A DNA stretch of 54,430 bases from Sporosarcina gallistercoris (GCF_014836415.1 NZ_JACSQY010000014.1:1-54430); one strand, 5' to 3'. Counted from the stretch's first letter, positions 18,727 through 28,871 are shown. Notes: generated from the letters alone by a model not told the origin. Program-made: numbers and translations.

Positions 18727-20322
18727 TCACCTTCTCTTTTTCGTCAATAATAATTGTACTCGTGCGAACCGCTTACCGAACGGTAACAAATACCAGTCCT
18801 TTTCTGCCAAAATACGGGACTTCATAACAATGATTAAGAATACGGAGGCCCCTAACATCACTGCAGGAAAGGCGGACAGCGCTGCAACTGACCTTGAGTT
18901 TCCACCTTGAGTGAAGGTGCTGATGATCCATAACCACAGCTCAACCACAACAATCATTGCAATAGTTGCAAGTAATATCCAGCCGTAGAATCTACCAGGG
19001 GCCAGTCGCACTGGCCACATTCGTTTGAAGTAGACGAGCAATCCCGCCGCTGTTACTGCAAATCCGATGTTTCCGGCCAATGCAGCTCCAGTCACTCCAT
19101 AAACAGGAACGAGCAGAACGTTCGCCAAAATTTTCACTGCGAGCCCAACAAGCAGTAACAATGCTGGTATTTTCCCTGAACCTGCCCCTTGCAAGATTGC
19201 ACATAACGGTAATACGAGAGACAGCCAGAATATCTGCACGCAAAACACAGCAAGTGCAAAAGATTCTTCGCTCGTTTCAAATAACAGCACATTTACTTGC
19301 GGTAACAGAGCAGCGAGTCCAACTGCCGCTGCCCAACCGAACAAAATGGCCACGCGGAAGGTCAAACGAACAAATGGCCATGCACTGCGTCCCCCAGAAA
19401 CCGTTGTATGGTATGAAATGAGCGGCACAATCGCCATTGCAAGTGTTGTTGCAATGAGACTGCCTAGCTGGACAAGCGGCTGCCCTCGGTCGTAAATCCC
19501 TTTTCCTGTCATTGCAACCTCTTCATGAACGCCGGAACTCATCAATAAATTCAAAATCGTAAACGCATCCGCCATCTGATACAACAGTAAAATAAGCGAA
19601 CTCGCGCTGACACTCAAACTGACCAGCGTGAGTTCTTTAATTACTCTTCGTTTATCGATAGAGAATCCGATAGCAGGTGCATTCAACGAGTTGCGGCTCC
19701 ACAACGCAAGCAGTACGACGCCTGCCGTCTGACCGATGACGGCTCCCCAAACAGCGATCGTTCCAGTTTCGTATAGCGATGCTCCTGATTGAACCGCTGC
19801 CCAAGTACCAATAAGGATGATGGCAACACGAATCCCCTGTTCCCCCACACCGGAAACAGCGATGGGTACCATTTCTCCACGCGATTGGAATGTTCCTTTA
19901 AATACTGCGAGAAACGGCATGACGAGCAGTACATACGCGCCAGTCCGCAACAAGGGTGCTAACTCAGGGTCTCCCATAAGAGACGCGATTAGTGACGCTC
20001 CTGAGAAAAGGGCGACGAATGCAATGATACTTAGCACACCTAAATAGACAAAAGATAGCTTTAAAATAGCACGACGTTCTTCAGGAAGTTGTGTACTTGC
20101 CAGCAACTTGGAAATCGCAACGGCCGCTCCATACGTTGTCCAGATGATGAAAATGCCGATGAAAGGATACACTTGTTGATAAATATAAAATCCTTTGTCC
20201 CCGACCAAGTTTTGAAAAGGTACGCGATAGACAGCCCCGAGCAGTTTCACAATGAGTGCAGATATCGTTAAGATCGAGGCACCTTTCATGAATGTTTTCA
20301 TAGTCCATTCCGATGCTGCCAT
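18727..20322 (-). CDS. yabM: MATE-like polysaccharide flippase, SpoVB/YabM family
   Basis: Multi-spanning membrane protein (531 aa, about 14 hydrophobic segments) of the MOP superfamily that includes SpoVB and MurJ. The start GASILTISALIVKLLGAVYR and the GDKGFYIYQQVYPF segment are typical of the SpoVB branch. Such proteins move lipid-linked saccharides across the membrane; whether this copy acts in spore cortex or in vegetative wall synthesis cannot be told here. GAGGATTCAGT precedes the ATG at 20322; an upstream extension of 31 codons runs into the spoVT terminator region and lacks a ribosome site. It follows spoVT and precedes mazG. Confidence 0.9.
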   Translation of the reverse strand: MAASEWTMKTFMKGASILTISALIVKLLGAVYRVPFQNLVGDKGFYIYQQVYPFIGIFIIWTTYGAAVAISKLLASTQLPEERRAILKLSFVYLGVLSIIAFVALFSGASLIASLMGDPELAPLLRTGAYVLLVMPFLAVFKGTFQSRGEMVPIAVSGVGEQGIRVAIILIGTWAAVQSGASLYETGTIAVWGAVIGQTAGVVLLALWSRNSLNAPAIGFSIDKRRVIKELTLVSLSVSASSLILLLYQMADAFTILNLLMSSGVHEEVAMTGKGIYDRGQPLVQLGSLIATTLAMAIVPLISYHTTVSGGRSAWPFVRLTFRVAILFGWAAAVGLAALLPQVNVLLFETSEESFALAVFCVQIFWLSLVLPLCAILQGAGSGKIPALLLLVGLAVKILANVLLVPVYGVTGAALAGNIGFAVTAAGLLVYFKRMWPVRLAPGRFYGWILLATIAMIVVVELWLWIISTFTQGGNSRSVAALSAFPAVMLGASVFLIIVMKSRILAEKDWYLLPFGKRFARVQLLLTKKRR

Positions 20323-20401
20323 ACTGAATCCTCTTTCGTCTTGTAGATGGTGTCCATTATACCATTCGAAGCTTGAAACGACAGCATGACACGATAAGCA
20401 C

Positions 20402-20441
20402 AAAAAAACCCGCACATCCCGAGGTTCTCAGGTTGTGCAGG
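20402..20441 (-). terminator. spoVT intrinsic terminator
   Basis: CCTGCACA...TGTGCGGG on the minus strand (20441-20434 with 20416-20409), probably with an inner CCTGAG/CTCGGG helix, is followed by T7. It lies just after the spoVT stop. Confidence 0.85.
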
Positions 20442-20445
20442 TGCG

Positions 20446-20982
20446 TTACTGTTCCATTTGTTTGGACAGAAACAGTGCTGCGGTTTCTGCGGTTTTCTGT
20501 TCGGGCTCACCGATGAAATGGACTTTTGAAAGCAGATAAATGGCTCCAATCGTATCACCGTTTACGACAATCGGCGTAACACAATACGATTTCACTTGTT
20601 CCGTTTGTCCTGGAACCCATTCAACCGTTTTCTCCATCTTTTCAGTGATCATAGTACGCTTCGTTAACATTTCTTCTGCATCTGCGGAGATTTGACGATT
20701 CATGTAGTCTTTTTTCGCAAGTCCTGCTACAGCAATCACTTCATCCCGATCACTGATGAGCGTCGGAGTGCCGAGTGTCTGATACAACGTTTCTGCATAT
20801 TCGACCGCGAATTGACCTAGCTCAGAAATCGGGGAGTATTTCTTTAAAATGACTTCCCCATCACGGTCCGTAAAAATTTCGAGTGGATCCCCTTCGCGAA
20901 TCCGAAGTGTTCGTCTAATCTCTTTCGGGATGACCACTCTTCCTAAGTCATCGATTCTGCGGACGATACCGGTTGCCTTCAT
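20446..20982 (-). CDS. spoVT: stage V sporulation protein T
   Basis: Forespore transcription factor that tunes sigma-G-dependent genes. The N-terminal AbrB-type swapped-hairpin DNA-binding domain covers residues 1-50 (MKATGIVRRIDDLGRVVIPKE, split here only for reading), followed by a C-terminal GAF-like domain (about 55-178). The ATG at 20982 follows GAGG by 8 nt; an in-frame start seven codons earlier is less likely. The 178-aa length equals that of B. subtilis SpoVT. A sigma-G-like promoter lies upstream and a terminator follows. Confidence 0.96.
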   Translation of the reverse strand: MKATGIVRRIDDLGRVVIPKEIRRTLRIREGDPLEIFTDRDGEVILKKYSPISELGQFAVEYAETLYQTLGTPTLISDRDEVIAVAGLAKKDYMNRQISADAEEMLTKRTMITEKMEKTVEWVPGQTEQVKSYCVTPIVVNGDTIGAIYLLSKVHFIGEPEQKTAETAALFLSKQMEQ

Positions 20983-21023
20983 GCATGATGCCTCACTTTC
21001 CATATGAAATCCGCGCTACGGTT

Positions 21024-21055
21024 TCAGTATGGTTCATACATGGGCATTTTATGCA
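21024..21055 (-). promoter_or_regulatory. candidate sigma-G promoter of spoVT
   Basis: Minus strand TGCATA (21055-21050), an 18-bp spacer and CATACTGA (21031-21024) resemble the forespore pattern (-35 TGnATA, -10 CATACTA). spoVT is a sigma-G gene in B. subtilis. Confidence 0.5.
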
Positions 21056-21064
21056 GGGGTGGCG

Positions 21065-24000
21065 CTATCCGGCATCCACTTCCGTTGTTTCTTTGGATGC
21101 GTCTTGTAAAAGTCGCATAATCGCTTCCAGTATATCAAATTCAGTTTGTTGTCCAAGTCGTCGATCATCGATTGTAATAAGCAAATTTCCATTATCCATC
21201 GTGAAACCGACGGCGCGTCCGAGACTGAGCGTTTCTGACACAAGTTTCGCTCCATCAATTTTCGCAGTTCCTTCATAGGAGAAGCGAATTTCGATCATAG
21301 TTTGCCGTTTCTTGATCGAAACAACATCCGCAGCTTTCCCCCAAGCCTTTATCCGCCCAACACGAAGCAGCAATTCCGCTTCATATGGAAGATCCCCGAA
21401 GCGATCCGTCATTTCATCCCACAATTCGTTAAAGTCTTCTTCTGCCTCAATCGCTTTGACACGTTTGTACATTTGGATTTTCTGATACCCATCTTTAATG
21501 TACGTATCCGGTAAATAGGCGTTGATGGGGAGTGAAATTTCGAGATCCGGGCGATCTTCTTTCGAAATGCCTGTCTGTTTCTCTTCGACCGCGTCTTGAA
21601 GCATTTGAGAGTATAAGTCGAAGCCAACAGAGTCGATGAACCCATGTTGTTGGGATCCCAGTAGATTGCCTGCACCGCGAATGGACAAATCACGCATCGC
21701 GATTTTAAATCCAGATCCGAGTTCGGTGAATTCTTTTATAGCCTGAAGTCGATTTTCTGCGACTTCCGTCAGCACTTTGTCTCGCTCATAGAGGAAATAC
21801 GCATACGCCACACGATTCGAACGTCCAACGCGCCCTCTTAACTGGTACAACTGAGAGAGCCCCATTCGATCTGCATTGTGTACAAGTAGGGTATTGACGT
21901 TCGGGATATCGATTCCCGTTTCGATAATCGTGGTCGTGACGAGAACGTCATATTCCCCCTCCAGGAAACTGAGAATGACTTCTTCTAGCGCTGCTTCTCC
22001 CATTTGTCCATGAGCGAAGCCAACGCGGGCTTCAGGGACAAGCTGGCGGATTTCATCGACCTTCTTCGCCATATCTTCTACACGGTTATACAAATAGAAA
22101 ACCTGTCCACCTCGGGACATCTCACGTTCAATCGCTTCCCGTGTTAACGAAAGGTTATTTTCCATGACATACGTTTGTACAGGAAAACGATTCGCTGGCG
22201 GAGTTTCGATAATGGACAGATCACGTACCCCGATCATCGACATATGCAACGTCCGTGGAATAGGTGTTGCGGTTAAGGTTAAGACATCGACATTCGTCTT
22301 CAACTGTTTGAGTTTTTCTTTATGCGTGACACCGAAACGCTGTTCTTCATCCACAATCAGCAGTCCCAGGTCTTGATAAGCGACGTCTTTAGAAAGCAGT
22401 CTGTGCGTACCTACGACAACGTCGATCGTGCCGTTTTTTAACCCCTTCTTCGTTTCCGTTTGTTGTTTTTTGGATCGGAAGCGATTTAACAACGATACTT
22501 CTATCGGGAAGTCTGCGAATCTCGCCTTCATAGTGTCATAGTGCTGCTGCGCCAAGATAGTTGTGGGAACAAGAAAAGCAACTTGTTTGCCATCTGAAAC
22601 CGCCTTGAATGCAGCACGAATCGCAACTTCCGTTTTGCCATATCCAACGTCTCCACACAGCAACCGGTCCATTGGACGTTCCTTTTCCATATCTTGCTTC
22701 ACTTCCACAATCGAGCGGAGCTGATCTTCAGTTTCTTCGTAAGGAAAGGCATTTTCAAACGAACGTTGGAGGTCATCATCTTCAGAAAACGCATAACCTT
22801 TTTGCGCCTCGCGTTCGGCATACAACTTTATGAGATCATCCGCAATATCTTTTACCGCAGCAGTGACTTTCGTTTTCGTCTTCTTCCACTCAGCTCCGCC
22901 CAGTTTATGAAGTTTCGGTTCCTTCTCACCAGAAGCCACATATTTTTGGATTAAGTCGATTTGATCCGCCGGGACGAACAACTTGTCTTCGCCCCGGTAT
23001 CGGATATCGAGGTAGTCTTTACTGATCCCACTGACTTCCAGCGTGACAACGCCATAGTACTTACCAATACCATGATTGACGTGTACGATGTAATCGCCAG
23101 GTTGGATCTCCGAATAATTTTTGATGCGTTCGGCATTCGATGCTTTTTGAGGACGTGTCCTCCGCTTCGGCTTCCCTTTGAATAGCTCCCCGTCAGTAAG
23201 AACGGCAAGACGATGCAATGGAAGTTCAAAGCCGGCATGCAGACTGCCATCTAACACCGTAATTATTCCTTCTTTTGTCGCGACTCCGTTCTCTGTCGCA
23301 TCTATATCATAATCCCTCAAAATGGAGTGGACCTGATCGACACGTTCCTTCCCTTCAGCAAGGATGAAGACATTGAACTGATTATGTCGCCAACGTTCCA
23401 TTTCCGATTTCAACAAGTTCATTTGACCGTGAAATTGCTGCATCGGTTTACATGAAGTCGAGATGATTTCCTTCACCGTGATTCCAGGCAGACTTCTAGT
23501 GAATAAAGAGAGATATAAAGTTTTCGTATTCAACGCGGCATGGGCTTCGGTAAATGAAACAGAGAGCTTGGCATCATGGACGATTTTCCCCTCTTCCAAT
23601 AAGGACAGCCGCCATTCTTCTTCATCTTTTTCGAGAGTTGCTGCTGCTTCTTGTATGCGATTGATTTCATCGAAGACGACCAGTGCATGTTCCGGCAAGT
23701 AACTTCCGATCTCCGCTACTTGGTCTCCTGCAAATCCAGCATACTTCACCATGTTCTCAGGCTGAACACCAGCTCTCATCAGTTCAATATCCCCTGAGAT
23801 CGCCAGTAACAAATTCTCCTTAACGAGCTCATCTTTCACTTTTTTCAAGCTATTTGAAAGAGCGCCTTCCAGTTTGTCCGCCATCTGCTGGAGGTCTTCT
23901 GCAGACCACGTAAACTCGGTTGCAGGTAACAGCGTCAGCTGTTCCAGCTTCCCCTTAGAGCGCTGATCTTCAGCCGAAAATGTTCGAATGGAATCGATAT

Positions 24001-24598
24001 CCGTATCAAAGAGTTCAATCCGTACAGGATCTTCTGTTGTGAGTGGATAGACATCCAAAATACCGCCGCGCAAAGCAAATTCACCCGGTGCTGTCACCAT
24101 TTCCTGACGGGTATATCCCATACTCGTCAGACGCTGGAGCCACTCACTTGTTTCAATCGAGTCGCCGACCGCAGCAGATAGTGTGCTGCTTTCCCATCTT
24201 TCCTTGGAGGGAACAATTTTTTTCAAGCCCGCAACAGGTGTGATATAAATGCCTTCTGTATGTGTTGCCAAATGGTTCAATGTATCAATACGTCCCGCAC
24301 GGAGTTCGAAGCTGGCAAAAGCGAAGTCCGCAGCAACAAGCTCCTCTGCCGGATATAAGTGGACATGAGTTTCGCCCAACAGCTTGACTAGGTCTTCGTA
24401 TGTACGCTGCGCTTGCAACATATTCGGAGAGACAATGAGCATCGGACGGCCCGTTTCTTGTTGCAGCGCTTGGAAGAGGAGTGTCTTTGCACCACCCGCT
24501 AATCCAGTGAGCAATTGGCGATCGTGCCCTTGTTTCAGTTCACTCGTCAATCGCTGAATCTCTGCAGTTGTTTCGTAGTAGTTTACTAGTGAATCCAT
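21065..24598 (-). CDS. mfd: transcription-repair coupling factor
   Basis: Translocase that removes RNA polymerase stalled at DNA lesions and recruits UvrAB. In order: a UvrB-like N-terminal module (about residues 1-330), the RNA-polymerase-interacting CarD-like domain (PGDYIVHVNHGIGKY, about 495), the RecG-like helicase core with Walker A CGDVGYGKTEVAIRA (about 640), DEEQ box LLIVDEEQRFG, motif VI QLRGRVGRS, and the C-terminal TRCF domain. The ATG at 24598 follows AAGGGACGG; a longer frame of 31 codons overlaps fin and its terminator. Length 1177 aa matches B. subtilis. Confidence 0.97.
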   Translation of the reverse strand: MDSLVNYYETTAEIQRLTSELKQGHDRQLLTGLAGGAKTLLFQALQQETGRPMLIVSPNMLQAQRTYEDLVKLLGETHVHLYPAEELVAADFAFASFELRAGRIDTLNHLATHTEGIYITPVAGLKKIVPSKERWESSTLSAAVGDSIETSEWLQRLTSMGYTRQEMVTAPGEFALRGGILDVYPLTTEDPVRIELFDTDIDSIRTFSAEDQRSKGKLEQLTLLPATEFTWSAEDLQQMADKLEGALSNSLKKVKDELVKENLLLAISGDIELMRAGVQPENMVKYAGFAGDQVAEIGSYLPEHALVVFDEINRIQEAAATLEKDEEEWRLSLLEEGKIVHDAKLSVSFTEAHAALNTKTLYLSLFTRSLPGITVKEIISTSCKPMQQFHGQMNLLKSEMERWRHNQFNVFILAEGKERVDQVHSILRDYDIDATENGVATKEGIITVLDGSLHAGFELPLHRLAVLTDGELFKGKPKRRTRPQKASNAERIKNYSEIQPGDYIVHVNHGIGKYYGVVTLEVSGISKDYLDIRYRGEDKLFVPADQIDLIQKYVASGEKEPKLHKLGGAEWKKTKTKVTAAVKDIADDLIKLYAEREAQKGYAFSEDDDLQRSFENAFPYEETEDQLRSIVEVKQDMEKERPMDRLLCGDVGYGKTEVAIRAAFKAVSDGKQVAFLVPTTILAQQHYDTMKARFADFPIEVSLLNRFRSKKQQTETKKGLKNGTIDVVVGTHRLLSKDVAYQDLGLLIVDEEQRFGVTHKEKLKQLKTNVDVLTLTATPIPRTLHMSMIGVRDLSIIETPPANRFPVQTYVMENNLSLTREAIEREMSRGGQVFYLYNRVEDMAKKVDEIRQLVPEARVGFAHGQMGEAALEEVILSFLEGEYDVLVTTTIIETGIDIPNVNTLLVHNADRMGLSQLYQLRGRVGRSNRVAYAYFLYERDKVLTEVAENRLQAIKEFTELGSGFKIAMRDLSIRGAGNLLGSQQHGFIDSVGFDLYSQMLQDAVEEKQTGISKEDRPDLEISLPINAYLPDTYIKDGYQKIQMYKRVKAIEAEEDFNELWDEMTDRFGDLPYEAELLLRVGRIKAWGKAADVVSIKKRQTMIEIRFSYEGTAKIDGAKLVSETLSLGRAVGFTMDNGNLLITIDDRRLGQQTEFDILEAIMRLLQDASKETTEVDAG

Positions 24599-24635
24599 TC
24601 GAATCCGTCCCTTTCTCCATGAAATGGATAAGCAC

Positions 24636-24670
24636 AAAAAGCTTTGCACACCCTCAAAAGGTGCCAAAGC
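24636..24670 (-). terminator. fin intrinsic terminator
   Basis: GCTTTGGCACC...GGGTGTGCAAAGC on the minus strand with a 6-nt loop is followed by T5. It lies between fin and mfd. Confidence 0.8.
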
Positions 24671-24678
24671 CAGGCTTC

Positions 24679-24906
24679 TTATTGAAGCCACTTATCAACT
24701 GTGTAGTAATTCGGAGACGCTTCCATCGAACACTCGCACTGTTCGCAAATACAACGAACTTCGAGTCCTCCATGATGAGCCACTTCGACAAAGCGCTCCT
24801 TGTTCGTTTCATCAGCCTTTAGTAATTCACGGATCGTTTCCTCGACGGATGCGAACGGAATTGAACCGATTTCAGTCTGGCAATGTTTGCAACGATAAGA
24901 AATCAC
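24679..24906 (-). CDS. fin: anti-sigma-F factor Fin
   Basis: Small zinc-ribbon protein (75 aa) that in B. subtilis (YabK/Fin) binds core RNA polymerase and helps switch the forespore from sigma-F to sigma-G. Two cysteine knuckles, CKHC (residues 6-9) and CICEQC (about 52-57), give the metal site. The YYTVDKWLQ end resembles the Fin tail. The start is a GTG with GAGG 11 nt upstream. The position between pth and mfd is the same as in B. subtilis, which strengthens the call on a short, divergent sequence. Confidence 0.88.
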   Translation of the reverse strand: MISYRCKHCQTEIGSIPFASVEETIRELLKADETNKERFVEVAHHGGLEVRCICEQCECSMEASPNYYTVDKWLQ

Positions 24907-24933
24907 CCATCAGACCGCCTCTCTTTTTGTACA

Positions 24934-24962
24934 AGTATAGGCAGATGTGGGCAGACTTATGC
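24934..24962 (-). promoter_or_regulatory. candidate sigma-F/sigma-G promoter of fin
   Basis: Minus strand GCATA (24962-24958, in the last codons of pth), a 16-bp spacer and CCTATACT (24941-24934). It is compatible with forespore promoters; fin is sigma-F/G-controlled in B. subtilis. The -10 could also be read as a sigma-A TATACT. Confidence 0.35.
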
Positions 24963-25532
24963 TTTTGCTCCGTTATATTCGTTCATAATTTCAAGAAATG
25001 GTCGGTCAGTCCCAGTCCATGCACGACAAGCGGACGCACTTCTTTCCACGGCTTCTTGAATCATCGGCTGTTCCTCTTTGCTGAATGCGCCTAATACATA
25101 ATCCGCTACATTCATCGGTCCATCAGGTCTGCCGACACCAATGCGAATCCTATTGAATTCGTTCGTCCCCAAGTGGGCGATCAATGATTTCATACCGTTA
25201 TGACCACCCGCACCACCTTTTTCTCGAAGACGCAGCTTTCCGGGGATAAGGTCCAGATCATCATAAATGACGACAATTTCGTCGTCGTTCACTTCGTAAT
25301 AGTCCATGAGAGGACGTACGCATTCACCGGATAGGTTCATATACGTTAATGGTTTCACAAGCATGACTTTTTCCGTTCCTACATGCACCGTGGTGATCAT
25401 TCCATTGAATTTTGTTTGCATAGCAGGGGCGTTCAGTTGTTCTGCAAGTAAGTCGATTGCTTGAAACCCGACATTATGACGGGTTGACACATATTGTTTG
25501 CCCGGATTGCCGAGCCCAATTATCATTTTCAT
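24957..25532 (-). CDS. pth: peptidyl-tRNA hydrolase
   Basis: Frees tRNA from prematurely released peptidyl-tRNA; the B. subtilis gene is also named spoVC. Signature segments: [19 protein letters not shown] (residues 4-22, with the catalytic His in TRHNVGF), [13 protein letters not shown], the [23 protein letters not shown] region with its catalytic Asp, and [15 protein letters not shown]. The length, 191 aa, is normal. It lies between ctc and fin, as in B. subtilis. Confidence 0.96.
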   Translation of the reverse strand: MKMIIGLGNPGKQYVSTRHNVGFQAIDLLAEQLNAPAMQTKFNGMITTVHVGTEKVMLVKPLTYMNLSGECVRPLMDYYEVNDDEIVVIYDDLDLIPGKLRLREKGGAGGHNGMKSLIAHLGTNEFNRIRIGVGRPDGPMNVADYVLGAFSKEEQPMIQEAVERSASACRAWTGTDRPFLEIMNEYNGAKA

Positions 25533-25568
25533 CTAATTACTCTCTTTCTTTCAAAAAATCGACAAACG

Positions 25569-25604
25569 AAAAAACAAGCGCACGGAATGCCGTGCGCTCC
25601 TTGT
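25569..25604 (-). terminator. ctc intrinsic terminator
   Basis: GCGCACGG-CATT-CCGTGCGC stem (25597-25590 with 25585-25578) extended by flanking pairs, followed on the minus strand by TTGTTTTTT. It lies directly after the ctc stop. Confidence 0.88.
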
Positions 25605-25606
25605 AA

Positions 25607-26245
25607 TTATTGTTGGTCTTCATCTTTCTCTTTTACAACTTCAGGTTCTGCAGTTTCACCAGCAGTCTCTTCATCGAGTGCTTCTAGTTCTTCAGCAGTC
25701 CGTGGAGCAGAAATGAGAACGACCGTCTCTTCATCTTCGTTCAGGATTTCATACTTCGCACCTGCGCGGAGGTCAGAAATTTGAATCGATTCACCAATAT
25801 CCAGTTTGGATACATCTACATCGATGTGTTCTGGAATGTCAGATGGCTTCGCTTTCACTTTCACTTCCCAAAGTGGCTGTTGAACAACGCCGCCTGCTTT
25901 TTCACCAACAGACTCTCCCGTTAAGTGGATAGTAACATCCACTTCAAGCTCTTCAGACATGTTGATTGCCAAGAAGTCTGCGTGCTCGACTTTCCCTGTC
26001 AATACGTCAGCTTGATAGTCACTCAACATGACGTCTACTTGCTTTCCATCCACATTCAATTTGAATGCTCCGTTACGACCATGTGCTTGAATCGTTTTAA
26101 GGAGGTCTCGCTCTTCAACAGTGATGGATGTTGGATCTGTATTAAAACCGTATACGACGGAAGGAACTTTCCCTTCGTGACGTAATTGACGCAATGCTGA
26201 TTGTGGTGCAGTTTCTCGTTTTTCTGACTGTAATGCTGTACTCAT
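25607..26245 (-). CDS. ctc: 50S ribosomal protein L25/general stress protein Ctc
   Basis: 5S-rRNA-binding protein of the CTC/TL5 type, incorporated in ribosomes under stress. An N-terminal L25 domain (about residues 1-90; RQLRHEGKVPSVVYG and VMLSDYQ) is followed by the TL5 C-terminal beta domain (about 95-185) and an acidic tail (EETAGETAEPEVVKEKDED). The length, 212 aa, matches the two-domain form. AAAGGGGACTAAACAT precedes the ATG. A sigma-B promoter lies upstream, as for the classic ctc gene of B. subtilis. Confidence 0.95.
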   Translation of the reverse strand: MSTALQSEKRETAPQSALRQLRHEGKVPSVVYGFNTDPTSITVEERDLLKTIQAHGRNGAFKLNVDGKQVDVMLSDYQADVLTGKVEHADFLAINMSEELEVDVTIHLTGESVGEKAGGVVQQPLWEVKVKAKPSDIPEHIDVDVSKLDIGESIQISDLRAGAKYEILNEDEETVVLISAPRTAEELEALDEETAGETAEPEVVKEKDEDQQ

Positions 26246-26288
26246 ATGTTTAGTCCCCTTTTTTAGATAAAGTTTTCCTACATACTAA

Positions 26289-26314
26289 ATACCCGCTACC
26301 AGACGTTCCAAAAC
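26289..26314 (-). promoter_or_regulatory. sigma-B promoter of ctc
   Basis: Minus strand GTTTTG (26314-26309), a 14-bp spacer and GGGTAT (26294-26289) fit the sigma-B consensus (GTTTWW - 12-15 - GGGWAW) closely. ctc is the textbook sigma-B gene, so the general stress regulon probably exists in this organism. Confidence 0.8.
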
Positions 26315-26350
26315 ATTTCGTGCACAATCACAGCCAACTTTGGTGCCGGC

Positions 26351-27310
26351 TCAGTCGAATAGTGTGCTCACTGATTTCTCTTCGAACACACGGACAATCG
26401 CATCACCAATAAGTTTTGCAACAGATAGCTGCTTGATTTTAGGTGAGTTCTTGTCTTCCGGAAGTTCAATTGTGTTCGTAATCACCAATTCTTTGATCTG
26501 TGAGTCATTAATACGTTGAATTGCTGGTCCAGATAATACTGGATGTGTACAACATGCATAGACTTCTTTCGCTCCACTTTCGATAATCGCATTTGCACCC
26601 GCAGTAATCGTACCTGCAGTATCAATGATATCATCGATTAGAATTGCGATTTTACCATCTACATGCCCGACAATGTTCATGACTTCACTGACATTCGGTC
26701 TTGGACGGCGCTTATCGATAATTGCAATCGGTGCTTTCAAGCGATCCGCCATCTTACGAGCGCGTGTCACGCCACCATGATCCGGAGATACAATTACGAT
26801 ATCGTCACCTTTGAAACCTTGGTTCTTGAAGTAGTCCGAAAGCAAAGGTACGGCAACCAAGTGATCGATCGGGATATCGAAGAACCCTTGGATTTGTGGT
26901 GCGTGCAAGTCCATTGCAATTACGCGGTCCGCTCCTGCTTTTTCAAGCAAGTTTGCAACGAGCTTCGCTGTGATCGGCTCACGGGAACGGGCTTTACGGT
27001 CTTGACGTGCATAGCCGTAATAAGGCATCACGACGTTGATCGTACGAGCAGATGCTCGGCGTAATGCATCGATCATTATTAGGAGTTCCATTAGGTTGTC
27101 ATTGACAGGATACGATGTCGACTGAATGACAAAAACATCACAGCCACGGATACTTTCTTCGATGTTGATTTGAACTTCTCCATCACTAAAACGTTTTACA
27201 GAGCATTCGCCGAGTGGTCGACCAATAACGTCAGCTACCTCTTTTGCTAAAGGTTCGTTTGCGTTCAAAGTAAAAAGTTTAAGTTTGTGATTTGGATACT
27301 GATTGCCCAT
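26351..27310 (-). CDS. prs: ribose-phosphate pyrophosphokinase
   Basis: Makes PRPP from ribose 5-phosphate and ATP for purine, pyrimidine, His and Trp synthesis; hpt in this window uses the product. Seen are [31 protein letters not shown] (ATP-binding flexible loop), [19 protein letters not shown] (split as metal-binding signature near residues 130-148) and the PRPP loop [13 protein letters not shown]. At 319 aa it is complete. GGAGGTCCATC precedes the ATG. It lies 15 nt after glmU, forming a glmU-prs unit as in B. subtilis. Confidence 0.97.
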   Translation of the reverse strand: MGNQYPNHKLKLFTLNANEPLAKEVADVIGRPLGECSVKRFSDGEVQINIEESIRGCDVFVIQSTSYPVNDNLMELLIMIDALRRASARTINVVMPYYGYARQDRKARSREPITAKLVANLLEKAGADRVIAMDLHAPQIQGFFDIPIDHLVAVPLLSDYFKNQGFKGDDIVIVSPDHGGVTRARKMADRLKAPIAIIDKRRPRPNVSEVMNIVGHVDGKIAILIDDIIDTAGTITAGANAIIESGAKEVYACCTHPVLSGPAIQRINDSQIKELVITNTIELPEDKNSPKIKQLSVAKLIGDAIVRVFEEKSVSTLFD

Positions 27311-27325
27311 GATGGACCTCCTGTT

Positions 27326-28699
27326 TTATCGTTTAGAGTTTAGTTTTGCTGCATATCCTACTTTGTTCTCTTGGCGAGCACGTGCAATTGCAAGAGAGTC
27401 TTCCGGCACATCTTTAGTAACTGTTGAACCAGCAGCAATATAAGAACCTTTTCCTACTGTGACAGGTGCTACTAAGTTCGAGTTACAACCGATGAACGCT
27501 TCATCTTCAATGGTTGTCTTGAATTTGTTTTTACCATCGTAGTTGACTGTAATAGATCCGCAGCCGATGTTGACTGAAGAACCTACTTCCGCATCCCCGA
27601 TATAGCTGAGATGGGAAACTTTACTTCCTTCTCCAAACGATGATTTCTTAATCTCGACGAAGTTTCCGACTTTTACATGGTTGCCGAGATCCGTATCTGG
27701 GCGTATATGAGCGAATGGACCAACTGTCGTATCCGAACCGATTCTGCTTGACTTGACTACAGACGAGTGGATCGATGTCCGATCACTGACTTCACTGTTT
27801 ATAATGTGGCTATTCGGTCCGATTGTACATTCTTCGCCAATCTTACTGCGACCTTCGATAATGGTCCCGGGTTGAATGACCGTATCGCGACCAATGATTG
27901 CATCTGCACTGATCACAGTTGTTTCAGGGGCAATGATAGTCACTCCGTTGCGCATATGTTTTTCAGCGATACGGTGACGCATGACAGCCTCTGCTTGTGC
28001 AAGCACGACGCGATCATTAACACCTAGCGTCTCGCTGAAATCATCGGATACATGCGCTCCGATTAGCGCACCCTCAGATTGAAGGATACCCATTACATCC
28101 GGTAAGTAGTATTCACCTTGTGCATTGTCGTTCTTCACTTTTTTAAGTGCATCAAAAAGAGCACGGTTATCGAAACAATACGTTCCTGTGTTGATTTCAG
28201 TGACTGCTTGTTCTTCAGGCGTTGCATCCTTTTGTTCCACGTTACGAAGCACTTCGCCCTGTTCACCACGGATAATCCGACCATAGCCAGTAGGATTGTC
28301 TGCAATCGCTGTTAGGATAGTCGCTTTTGCACCAAGCTCTTTGTGCTTGCGTACAAGCGCATCCATTGTTTCGGAACGGATCAGCGGCGTATCTCCGCAA
28401 ATAACGAGTGTCGTCCCTTCCAATTCACCTAGAAGCTGTTCTGCTTGCTGAACCGCATGTGCTGTTCCTAACTGCTCTTCTTGAAGGACGTATTCACTTT
28501 TTTGACCAAGCGTCTCTTCAACGAGTTCCGCTCCATGTCCAACAATTGTTACTACTCGATCTGCTCCAATACCTTTCACATGATCAATCACGTGTTCTAC
28601 CATTGGTTTACCGCAGACTGGGTGAAGCACTTTATATAAATTGGATTTCATGCGTGTGCCTTGACCAGCCGCCAAAACAATTGCATATGTATGTGTCAT
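27326..28699 (-). CDS. glmU: bifunctional GlmU: N-acetylglucosamine-1-phosphate uridyltransferase and glucosamine-1-phosphate acetyltransferase
   Basis: Makes UDP-GlcNAc for peptidoglycan and teichoic acids. The N-terminal nucleotidyltransferase shows [11 protein letters not shown] (residues 9-19) and GDTPLI. The C-terminal left-handed beta helix (about 250-440) shows hexapeptide repeats and acetyltransferase residues in [16 protein letters not shown] and [11 protein letters not shown]. The ATG at 28699 follows GGGGGA; a frame 20 codons longer has no ribosome site. It has 457 aa. A sigma-A promoter lies upstream. Confidence 0.97.
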   Translation of the reverse strand: MTHTYAIVLAAGQGTRMKSNLYKVLHPVCGKPMVEHVIDHVKGIGADRVVTIVGHGAELVEETLGQKSEYVLQEEQLGTAHAVQQAEQLLGELEGTTLVICGDTPLIRSETMDALVRKHKELGAKATILTAIADNPTGYGRIIRGEQGEVLRNVEQKDATPEEQAVTEINTGTYCFDNRALFDALKKVKNDNAQGEYYLPDVMGILQSEGALIGAHVSDDFSETLGVNDRVVLAQAEAVMRHRIAEKHMRNGVTIIAPETTVISADAIIGRDTVIQPGTIIEGRSKIGEECTIGPNSHIINSEVSDRTSIHSSVVKSSRIGSDTTVGPFAHIRPDTDLGNHVKVGNFVEIKKSSFGEGSKVSHLSYIGDAEVGSSVNIGCGSITVNYDGKNKFKTTIEDEAFIGCNSNLVAPVTVGKGSYIAAGSTVTKDVPEDSLAIARARQENKVGYAAKLNSKR

Positions 28700-28730
28700 G
28701 AGCCGTCCCCCATCTATATTTTCATATATG

Positions 28731-28759
28731 ACTATAGCTGAGTGAAGAGGATTTTTCAA
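28731..28759 (-). promoter_or_regulatory. sigma-A promoter of glmU-prs
   Basis: Minus strand TTGAAA (28759-28754), a 17-bp spacer and TATAGT (28736-28731), about 30 nt before the glmU start. Confidence 0.65.
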
Positions 28760-28841
28760 CTATTGCTACTTGACAAGTTGATGACATTATTCTATTATTA
28801 ATATCTTTTTTCCATTATAGAGTAGCCGCACTCGCGCGGAA

Positions 28842-28871
28842 AGAGCCGCTGCTCAAAATAGCCGCGGCTCT
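28842..28871 (-). terminator. probable spoVG terminator
   Basis: AGAGCCGC (28871-28864) pairs with GCGGCTCT (28849-28842) on the minus strand around a 14-nt loop. Only CTTTCC follows, so the T tract is weak. It lies about 27 nt after the spoVG stop. Confidence 0.6.
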
